A stretch of 11,932 nt of DNA from NCBI GenBank assembly GCA_946480555.1, contig CAMLLE010000032.1:1-11932 (forward strand), given 5' to 3'. This document shows positions 1 through 5,960 of this stretch, one piece after another (positions within the stretch are counted from its first letter, which is position 1; each line of letters begins with the position of its first letter). Below the pieces are notes generated by a model that searched no databases, was not told where the DNA came from, and saw only the letters and a list, made by a program, of their open reading frames with translations. Source of the DNA: an uncultured Verrucomicrobia subdivision 3 bacterium (GTDB lineage: Bacteria > Verrucomicrobiota > Verrucomicrobiae > Limisphaerales > CAMLLE01). Both the position numbers and the translations under genes were made by a program.

Positions 1-16
1 CCTTCCGTTGATTGTC

Positions 17-2368
17 CTACCGCATGATCAAAGCATCCACCGCCACGGGGCCCGCCCCCCGGTTGATGATCGCGATCTTGTGTTTGCCCGGCGCAAGTCC
101 GGTGATCTCGCAAACGATCTGCTGCGCCTGACGCTGACCGGTTGTGGACAGATCCACAGTCGCGCGTGTTTGACCGTCGATCTGGATTTCGATCTTACCA
201 GCGCCCGGCTCTTTCGGCGCGATCACCGAAACGCTGCTGCCATTGAACGAACAGCTCCAAACGTCACCGGGTGTGTCGCTCGTGGTGAGGTCGTTGTTGA
301 AATCGCCAGAATTCAGATTGCAGCGGCGCAGCCATCCCGCTGCGACAGCAGTTGGATCGTCGTCATTGAACCACGCCTTGTCGTGGGTGATTCGCAGAAC
401 GCGGCACACAGTCGCGAGCTTCTGATCGGTGATCTTCGGCAGCGGTTGCACAGTCCCGGCTGGGGTGACGGTCAGACCTTCAGTATCTTGAACAAACGCC
501 ATCGCCACGTCGGTGCCCAGCAGTTCAACTTTGGAAACCTTGCCGAGCGTTGTTCCATCGGCGCGCAGAGCCTTCAGCGTAATCGGGCCGCCATTCCAAT
601 CCGCCAGCACGGCATACACGTTCCCCTTGTTCCGCGTGTAGCTGATCGCGTTGCCGTTTTCGCCATGAACTTCAAACGGGCGCGAGGAATAGACTGCCGC
701 GCCATTGACCTTCAGCCACGCGCCGACGTCCTTGCAGATCTGAACCACTTCCGGATCGAGATCGCCGCGGGCGCGCTGCGTCAGGTTGAGCAGCATCGTG
801 CCGTTGCGCGAAACGTTCTGCATCAGCAGCCCGATGATTGTTTTCGCATCCATGTATTTCTGGCCGGTCAGATAATGCCAGTCCGCGATCGTTGTCTCGG
901 TCTGGAACGGATACGCCATGATGTCCGCCTCGATGATCGCCTCGGTGCTCTTCACCAGGGAACGGTCCACATGCGGCAGAAGTTCGGGCGAGTTCTGAAA
1001 GCTGTTGTAGCGCCCGCCAACGCCCTTGAGGTTGAGAACGGCTTCCATCCTGCCGCCATTCCAGTGAAGCGATTTGTTGTAATAGTTCGCGGCGAGTTGC
1101 GGCGCGAGAAAGCCGAGGCCCATGCGGACGCCGAGGTCCATTTGCGAATCACCCGCATGTTCGTCGAAATAAATCACGTCTGGCCGATACTTCGTGATCG
1201 CGTCATCCACGCGCCACATGAACTGGTTTGCGAATGGCGAGAGCAGCGGCTCTCTCCGGTCGTGAGGCGGACCGTAAAGATCCACCGGGTCCATGCCTTC
1301 CCACCATTTGCCTCGCCCATCGAGAACAGTTTGCAGCGCATCGTAAGGGACACCCTGCTTTGAGCCGCGACGGTCGCTCGTGTAGCGCACCGTCATGAAC
1401 TGCCCCCACGTGCGCGGCGGCGTGTTGTGAAAGCCGATGCCGAACCGAAAGCCGCGTTGCCGTGCGACCTTCTCCCATGTGCCTACGACATCCACCTTCG
1501 GCCCGACGCGGACGGAGTTCCAAGGTTGATAAGTGGAATCCCAGCAATCGAAGTTGTCGTGGTGGACGCCCATCGCCATGAAGTAACGCGCGCCCATTTC
1601 GACAAACAGGTCCATCAACTCCTCGGGCTTCCAGCGGTCGATCACCCAGTTATGGCAAACCTCTTTGTAGCCGTAATCCGACGGATGTCCGAAATGATTG
1701 GTGTGGTGACGATACTGTCGATGGCCTTCCTGATACATGCCGCGCGCATACCAGTCGCCCTGTTCCGGCATGGACTGTGGATCCCAATGCGACCACGCGC
1801 CGAACTTTGCGTCGCGCCACCAGTCGGGCACGACGTAGCTCCGGCTCAACGCGCGCCAATCCGGCGAATACGGTCCGGATGCCACAGGCAGAGCCGGCAA
1901 ATTCCAGATGTCTGGCGGCAGACCGAGGTCGCCATCACCCACGACGATCGAATCGATGTTTGCCGCAACATCGTTTGTGGCGACGCTGACGATCACAGTC
2001 GAGCGCGCGGGAATTGCGAGTTCAATGATTGCGTGGAGGAAGGAATTCGTGAACGCGCCGGACGAATGGACGTTCACCTTTCGCGCCGGCTGATCGTTCA
2101 CGGTCACGCTGATCGTGCCCACATTGGTCGTGGCGTAGCGAATCGCCAGTTTGCTGGAGGCTGGAATGCGGTTGAATTGAATCGCCTGACCGGGGCCACT
2201 CATTGCAACCAGCTGCTTTTCCGAAGCTGTGACATCGCGGAGTTTGACAGCGGCGCCAAGGCGCTTTGCGTCTTCCGCTTCGAAGGTGCGAGCTGTGGGT
2301 TTCACCGTGTTCGGCGCTGCCAAACTTGGGAGCGCCGCGCCCACCGCGATTCCAATTCCAACCACCAT
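17..2368 (-). CDS. Secreted GH29-family alpha-L-fucosidase-like glycoside hydrolase with accessory beta-sandwich domains
   Basis: Probably removes alpha-L-fucosyl (or related) side groups from a glycan outside the cytoplasm. Numbering is from the proposed start at 2368 (783 residues). Residues 1-18 form a signal peptide ending SLAA. Residues 27-143 look like a CBM6/35-type beta-sandwich. The catalytic barrel spans about 183-564. GH29 hallmarks are GVHHDNFDCWDSTYQPWN (267-284), the YFDEH motif with candidate nucleophile D402, and MLLNLTQRARGDLDPE followed by GAWLKVNGAAVYSSRPF at the barrel end. A beta-domain (about 573-660) and a C-terminal jelly-roll (661-783) follow. The frame stays open up to 2536, but the 56 extra codons translate hairpin repeats. 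The ATG at 2368 has AAGGTGG six bases upstream and begins the signal peptide, so I chose it; its n-region lacks the usual positive charge. Residues 315-393 form an unusual Trp/Pro-rich insertion. Family assignment is strong; substrate and acid/base residue are unknown. Confidence 0.88.
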   Translation of the reverse strand: MVVGIGIAVGAALPSLAAPNTVKPTARTFEAEDAKRLGAAVKLRDVTASEKQLVAMSGPGQAIQFNRIPASSKLAIRYATTNVGTISVTVNDQPARKVNVHSSGAFTNSFLHAIIELAIPARSTVIVSVATNDVAANIDSIVVGDGDLGLPPDIWNLPALPVASGPYSPDWRALSRSYVVPDWWRDAKFGAWSHWDPQSMPEQGDWYARGMYQEGHRQYRHHTNHFGHPSDYGYKEVCHNWVIDRWKPEELMDLFVEMGARYFMAMGVHHDNFDCWDSTYQPWNSVRVGPKVDVVGTWEKVARQRGFRFGIGFHNTPPRTWGQFMTVRYTSDRRGSKQGVPYDALQTVLDGRGKWWEGMDPVDLYGPPHDRREPLLSPFANQFMWRVDDAITKYRPDVIYFDEHAGDSQMDLGVRMGLGFLAPQLAANYYNKSLHWNGGRMEAVLNLKGVGGRYNSFQNSPELLPHVDRSLVKSTEAIIEADIMAYPFQTETTIADWHYLTGQKYMDAKTIIGLLMQNVSRNGTMLLNLTQRARGDLDPEVVQICKDVGAWLKVNGAAVYSSRPFEVHGENGNAISYTRNKGNVYAVLADWNGGPITLKALRADGTTLGKVSKVELLGTDVAMAFVQDTEGLTVTPAGTVQPLPKITDQKLATVCRVLRITHDKAWFNDDDPTAVAAGWLRRCNLNSGDFNNDLTTSDTPGDVWSCSFNGSSVSVIAPKEPGAGKIEIQIDGQTRATVDLSTTGQRQAQQIVCEITGLAPGKHKIAIINRGAGPVAVDALIMR

Positions 2369-2374
2369 TGAAAC

Positions 2375-2381
2375 CCACCTT
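2375..2381 (-). promoter_or_regulatory. Shine-Dalgarno site for the GH29 gene
   Basis: On the minus strand the sequence reads AAGGTGG, six bases before the ATG at 2368. It decides the start in favour of 2368 over the upstream in-frame starts that lie in the repeat cluster. Confidence 0.6.
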
Positions 2382-2398
2382 GCCCTCGCGGCGGGAGC

Positions 2399-2412
2399 GC
2401 ACCGTCCGGTGC
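2399..2412. repeat. Short inverted repeat (first hairpin of the intergenic cluster)
   Basis: GCACCG-TC-CGGTGC is a perfect 6-bp inverted repeat; as a hairpin it would have a 5-bp stem and a 4-base loop. It lies between the GH30 and GH29 genes and is followed by two further hairpins within 70 bp. Confidence 0.5.
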
Positions 2413-2420
2413 GGAAGATG

Positions 2421-2442
2421 GGGCTGCGCGGCAGCGCAGCCC
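2421..2442. repeat. Perfect 9-bp hairpin repeat
   Basis: GGGCTGCGC and GCGCAGCCC are exact reverse complements separated by the four bases GGCA. On both sides lie the CTACC/GGTAG-type junctions that link it to the next hairpin. The form resembles REP-like dispersed palindromes that I associate with Verrucomicrobiota genomes (recollection, not a search). It sits in the 5' region of the GH29 gene and has no T-run, so a plain intrinsic terminator is unlikely. Confidence 0.7.
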
Positions 2443-2459
2443 TACCTTTGTCGTCGGTA

Positions 2460-2481
2460 GGGCGGAGCTGCCGCTCTGCTC
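2460..2481. repeat. Imperfect hairpin repeat (GGGCGGAG / CTCTGCTC)
   Basis: GGGCGGAG pairs with CTCTGCTC around the loop CTGCCG, with two G:T wobbles on the plus strand. It is joined to the preceding hairpin by CCTACC...GGTAGG and forms a paired palindromic unit with it. Confidence 0.55.
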
Positions 2482-2485
2482 CTTT

Positions 2486-2525
2486 CTCATACGAATCACA
2501 CCAGACGAACGAAGTCGTGTATGAG
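2486..2525. repeat. Longer-range inverted repeat CTCATAC...GTATGAG
   Basis: Seven bases (CTCATAC at 2486-2492) are repeated in inverted form at 2519-2525 with a 26-base spacer. It sits between the hairpins and the GH30 stop codon and may be the outer edge of the repeat element or part of the GH30 mRNA 3' end. No T-run follows on the minus strand. Significance is uncertain. Confidence 0.3.
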
Positions 2526-2557
2526 TGTTGCGTCATGGATCTTTGAATCGTCTTTGG

Positions 2558-5500
2558 TCATTTCACCAACCGATAGAAAATGGAATCCGCCTCCGGAGAA
2601 ACCGGCAGTTGAAGCTGCCATTCTTCCCCGGCCATCTGCGGCAGGGGCGACGTCACGTTCTCCCATTCGCCCAGAAACAAGTTCGTGCGCCGCTGCAGCG
2701 TGAAGCCTTCGCTGGCCAGCGGCCACGAGAGCGTCAGCCCCGTTTCGCCAACCGTGAATGTCAACGGCGGTCGCGGTGTCACGGCGGTTGCGGACGAGTT
2801 CGCGCTTTCACCGGCGGGATTCGATGCCGCCACGACGTAGTAATACGTGATGCCATTCGTCAGGCCCGCGTCCGTTGCGTTCGTCGTGTTGACGCTTACG
2901 ACAACGCTGTAAGGTCCGCCGGGAGCCAACGCGCGTTTGACGCTGTAACTCGTGGCGTTGCTGCTCGCCAGCCACGTGAGCGCCGCCTGCCGATTTTCAG
3001 CAACGCCGCTCAATCCACTTGGCGCGACGGGCAGCGACCAGTTTATCCATCCCGGAATCGACACATGATCGAACGTAGCCGTGCAGGGCGTCGAGTTGTC
3101 GTGGCTTGTCACAGCCAGCCCGGCATACACCGTGGATCCCATGGCGATCGTCACCGGGTTCCCCTGCTGCGTCCAAGTCACGCCGTCGGGCGATCGGTAT
3201 CCGGTGAATGTGTTGCCGCTGCGCACCAACCGGACCCAGAACGGCGCGGTCAGCCCGGCCGTGTTGTTGTTCACGCTGGTGCCGCCGACGGTGGAACGAG
3301 ATTGCCAGGTCACGCCATTGCCTGGAGTGACGGCGATGAAAGCATTCCGAGCGTTCGGGTTCAGGTTTTCGCGGATCATCACTCCGGCCTTGGACCAGAC
3401 GTTGATGCTCTCCAACGAAGTGACTCGCGCAACGATGGTGCAGTTGTTGGTCACTGGCAGAAAGGCGTAGTTGAACGCGTCGGCGGTGCCCCAGATGTCT
3501 CCGCCCGATCCCGTCACGGAGAAGAGACTGCTGCTTGTGGTCGCACTGCCCGCCAGCCCCACGCTACCAATGTCCTGATTCAACCACGTCCCAATCGTCG
3601 CCGTGGACCAGACATTGTCGAACATAGCCGTGCATGAATCGGCGTTGTCGTGGGCCGTCACCGGCAATCCCACATAAATAGCCCCCGGCATTGAGATGGT
3701 TTGAGCGGAGCCGACCTGGACCCAGGCGCCACCGTCGGGCGACACATATCCGCGGAATGTGTTGCCGGAGCGCACCAGCTTGACCCAATACGGCGCGCTG
3801 ATGCCGCCGCTGGAGCTTTGAGACATCGATCCACCCGTGGTTGAACGCCATTGGAAGGAGGCGCCGTTTCCCGGCGTAACAACCATCATCGCGTGTTGAG
3901 AATTAGCCGCGAGGCTTGAGCGGATCATCACCCCGGCCTTGGCCCAGGCGTCGGTGTTCTCCACCGAGGTGACGCGGGCAATGATGGTGCAATCGTTGGT
4001 GGCTGGAAAATACGCGTAATGGAAAGCGTCGGTATTGCCCCAGATGTCGGCCCCGGAACCGGTGACCGTGGAAAAGGTATTGTTGAAACTGGCGCGTCCG
4101 GCCGGACCCACGTTGCCGATGTCCTGATCGACCCACGGCACGGGAAGAGTCGTGGGCAATGGCGTCAGCGCGAGTTGAGTCGAATTGGAACTCGTCCCGT
4201 ATTCATTGGTGCCGGCAACCACGTAGTAGTAAGCCGTCCAGTTCGTCAAAGGCACGTCAATGAAGTTGGTCGCGGCCAAACCAGCGATGGCCGTGTAGGG
4301 GCCGCCGCTGGTGGTCGAGCGTTTGACGCTGTAGCCGGTGGCTGGAGTGCCGCCCGAGACGTTCCATGTCAACATCACACGACCGTTGCCGGCGACTCCC
4401 GTCAAGCCGGTTGGCGCGGCTGGCACGCCGGGCTGCGTAGTGGCGTTGGTGGTGTTCGAGTACATCGAAAAGATTCCGGCGTTGCTGGCGCGCACGCGGT
4501 AATAATAGGTGCTCGAGCCAGGCAGACCGGTGTTGGAAAAGTTGGTGATGGTGGCGCCGAGCGAGGCGATCTGGCTGAAGATGAGATTGTCGGAGGATCG
4601 TTCGACCAGATAGGCCGTGGCATTTGTCGCGTTAGCGGTCCATGCGAGATCGATCTGACTGCCCGAAACGGCAGTAGCCGAAAGCTGCGTCGGTGCGGCC
4701 GGAGTTCCGGCGCCGCCGGTCTGAACGAACGTGGTCACGCTTTGCGGCGGCAGCGCCGCGGTGAAGCTCCCGCCAGAAACGGTGAAGCCGCCCACGTCGG
4801 ACATGCTCTCGCTGGCCGAGGTGCGATAACCTTCCAGCATCGGAACGGCCCCGCCCGAGATGCTGAACTGCTGAACGACCTGGCTGTTGCCCGTGTTGAT
4901 CGCAACGATCACCAGGTTGGTGCCGCCGGTAACTTTATAGGCCGTGACGTAAATGTTCGCTGTCGGGTTGTAAGTGGAGGTGACGCGCCTTGAATCGGGC
5001 CGGACCCATTTCGCGAACTGTCCGAGAATGTAGCCCGGCTTGATGATCGTTCCACTGCTGTTGACCAGCGTCGTGCCGTCCGATTGCGAGTCATTCACCC
5101 ACCACCAGAAGTAAGCGCTGAACTGGTTGTTCATCGCGTCGCTGACTTCCTTGGCGAGTTCCATGCACACGTTGAAATCCGACTGGCCGCCGGTGAGATA
5201 ATGCTCGGTCTGCCAGACGCGCTTGCCTTTGTTGAGCGCATTTTGGTGAACGAAATTTCCGCCGCCGTAGAAGTGGCCGGCGATGATGGTGACCTTACTG
5301 GCGGCAGTGGCGTCGTTCAGCGTCGGATCGGAATACTGGTCCTGGAAGTTCACTGCTTCCGGCATGACGACCGGCTTGCCGATCACGTGCGCATGGTCGC
5401 GGCAGAAGTTGAGCATCTGGGCCGCAGTCCAGACGCAGCCTTCGTAGTCCGGATTCCAATCGGGTTCGTTTTGAATCGAAACGTAATCCAGTCCGATGGT

Positions 5501-5908
5501 GTTGGCTGCCTGGTTCAGGTAGCTGGCATAAGCGCCGTAATAATTGGTCAGCAACGAGCCGTGAACGACGTTCGTATTGCTCTTCATGTACGCCGGAGGC
5601 GACCACGGCGAGCCGAGCACCTTCGCGCCGTACGAGTGTGCGGCCGCGGCGTTCGCAGTTTCGTCCGACCAGAACTGGTTCGGATCAATCCGGATGCGCA
5701 GCAACGAGAAACCCAGCGTGTTGTAGAGCGCGTTGTTCTTGGCGTTTGAAAGGCGTCCGCACCACGCGCTGGAGAAGCCGTAGCCGTCAATGACCTGCTG
5801 GTTCGCAGCCATGTTGATGCTGCACGTCGCGGCACTGGCGTTCAGCGGGAGTACGCCCACTGCAATGACGATCAAGGCGCGCGTCGCGAGCCATCCTGCG
5901 AGTTTCAT
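2558..5908 (-). CDS. Secreted GH30-family xylanase-like glycoside hydrolase with Fn3 and concanavalin-like modules
   Basis: Probably an extracellular endo-acting beta-xylanase or related hemicellulase. Residues 1-26 are a signal peptide (ending NASA). The GH30 barrel and side beta-domain span about 30-398, with IDGYGFSSAWCG, LGFSLLRIRIDPN, GSPWSPPAYMK, acid/base E148 in SIQNEPD, nucleophile E235 in WQTEHY, and the closing LPPQSVTTFV. This pattern matches the subfamily of glucuronoxylanases (GH30_8). The WWYIRRSYGP-type loop that binds methylglucuronate in those enzymes is replaced here by WWWVNDSQSDG (268-278), so glucuronate-dependent cutting is doubtful. Modules then follow: Fn3 403-492, Fn3 496-586, concanavalin-like 588-766 and 774-950, Fn3 959-1045, and tail 1048-1116 ending ADSIFYRLVK. 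The ATG at 5908 has AGGAG ten bases upstream. It lies 52 bp after the GH5-like gene and is probably co-transcribed with it. Confidence 0.9.
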   Translation of the reverse strand: MKLAGWLATRALIVIAVGVLPLNASAATCSINMAANQQVIDGYGFSSAWCGRLSNAKNNALYNTLGFSLLRIRIDPNQFWSDETANAAAAHSYGAKVLGSPWSPPAYMKSNTNVVHGSLLTNYYGAYASYLNQAANTIGLDYVSIQNEPDWNPDYEGCVWTAAQMLNFCRDHAHVIGKPVVMPEAVNFQDQYSDPTLNDATAASKVTIIAGHFYGGGNFVHQNALNKGKRVWQTEHYLTGGQSDFNVCMELAKEVSDAMNNQFSAYFWWWVNDSQSDGTTLVNSSGTIIKPGYILGQFAKWVRPDSRRVTSTYNPTANIYVTAYKVTGGTNLVIVAINTGNSQVVQQFSISGGAVPMLEGYRTSASESMSDVGGFTVSGGSFTAALPPQSVTTFVQTGGAGTPAAPTQLSATAVSGSQIDLAWTANATNATAYLVERSSDNLIFSQIASLGATITNFSNTGLPGSSTYYYRVRASNAGIFSMYSNTTNATTQPGVPAAPTGLTGVAGNGRVMLTWNVSGGTPATGYSVKRSTTSGGPYTAIAGLAATNFIDVPLTNWTAYYYVVAGTNEYGTSSNSTQLALTPLPTTLPVPWVDQDIGNVGPAGRASFNNTFSTVTGSGADIWGNTDAFHYAYFPATNDCTIIARVTSVENTDAWAKAGVMIRSSLAANSQHAMMVVTPGNGASFQWRSTTGGSMSQSSSGGISAPYWVKLVRSGNTFRGYVSPDGGAWVQVGSAQTISMPGAIYVGLPVTAHDNADSCTAMFDNVWSTATIGTWLNQDIGSVGLAGSATTSSSLFSVTGSGGDIWGTADAFNYAFLPVTNNCTIVARVTSLESINVWSKAGVMIRENLNPNARNAFIAVTPGNGVTWQSRSTVGGTSVNNNTAGLTAPFWVRLVRSGNTFTGYRSPDGVTWTQQGNPVTIAMGSTVYAGLAVTSHDNSTPCTATFDHVSIPGWINWSLPVAPSGLSGVAENRQAALTWLASSNATSYSVKRALAPGGPYSVVVSVNTTNATDAGLTNGITYYYVVAASNPAGESANSSATAVTPRPPLTFTVGETGLTLSWPLASEGFTLQRRTNLFLGEWENVTSPLPQMAGEEWQLQLPVSPEADSIFYRLVK
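2561..2767 (-). other. C-terminal tail domain of the GH30 protein (candidate sorting or attachment signal)
   Basis: About 69 residues (1048-1116) contain LTLSWPLASEGFTLQ, TNL, GEW, VTSP and the terminal ADSIFYRLVK. The GH5-like protein ends with a clearly homologous tail, while their catalytic domains are unrelated. The position at the extreme C-terminus and the conserved last residues suggest a role in export or surface retention, which is inference. It lacks the hydrophobic helix and basic cluster of a PEP-CTERM signal. Confidence 0.5.
2774..3034 (-). repeat. Fn3 module 3 of the GH30 protein
   Basis: Residues 959-1045 have the pattern PSGLSGVAENRQAALTW, SYSVKR, GGPY, then TYYYVVAASNPAGES, which is a fibronectin type III fold. 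It is nearly the same as the last Fn3 of the GH5-like protein (PSALSGVAENGEAALTW...YYYVVSALNPAGES), pointing to a shared terminal block. Confidence 0.75.
3059..3589 (-). repeat. Concanavalin/LamG-like 'GVMIR' module 2 of the GH30 protein
   Basis: Residues 774-950 carry DIGSVG, GSGGDIWGTADAF, KAGVMIR, NAFIAVTPGNGVT, LVRSGNTFTGYRSPDG and CTATFDHV. The pattern resembles DUF1349-type or GH43 C-terminal concanavalin-like beta-sandwiches, which often bind glycans. It is especially close to the second copy in the GH5-like protein, sharing the 13-residue NAFIAVTPGNGVT and IAMGSTVY. Confidence 0.65.
3611..4147 (-). repeat. Concanavalin/LamG-like 'GVMIR' module 1 of the GH30 protein
   Basis: Residues 588-766 carry DIGNVGPAG, GSGADIWGNTDAF, WAKAGVMIR, VVTPGNGASFQWRS, LVRSGNTFRGYVSPDG and CTAMFDNV. 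It is in tandem with the next module through a short linker, so the pair probably arose by duplication. Confidence 0.65.
4151..4702 (-). repeat. Two tandem Fn3 modules following the GH30 catalytic domain
   Basis: Residues 403-492 (PTQLSATAVSGSQIDLAWTA...YYYRVRASN) and 496-586 (PTGLTGVAGNGRVMLTW...AYYYVVAGTNEYG) are fibronectin type III repeats. They act as spacers between the catalytic unit and the concanavalin-like modules. The second carries the motif YSVKRSTTSGGPYTAIA, seen with small changes in the Fn3 modules of the GH5-like protein. Confidence 0.75.
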
Positions 5909-5918
5909 ATGGTGTTTG

Positions 5919-5923
5919 CTCCT
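5919..5923 (-). promoter_or_regulatory. Shine-Dalgarno site for the GH30 gene
   Basis: The minus strand reads AGGAG, ten bases before the ATG at 5908, within the 52-bp gap after the GH5-like gene. This gap shows no terminator-like hairpin, which fits a joint transcript. Confidence 0.6.
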
Positions 5924-5960
5924 GACTGAGAATTCGATGCAACGCGGACAACCTGCTCCA

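Noticed and set aside
8..1363. Plus-strand open frame of 451 codons opposite the GH29 gene
   Set aside because: It is antisense to a clearly conserved catalytic domain, the product is rich in Arg/His/Val with no recognisable domain, and long antisense frames are expected in GC-rich coding DNA.
2561..2640. PEP-CTERM or LPXTG anchor at the GH30 C-terminus
   Set aside because: No PEP or LPXTG motif, no terminal hydrophobic helix and no basic cluster; the end is FYRLVK.
2525..3637. Plus-strand open frame of 370 codons opposite the GH30 modules
   Set aside because: Antisense shadow of the concanavalin-like and Fn3 modules; repeated modules on the minus strand recreate similar shadow peptides elsewhere, as expected for artefacts.
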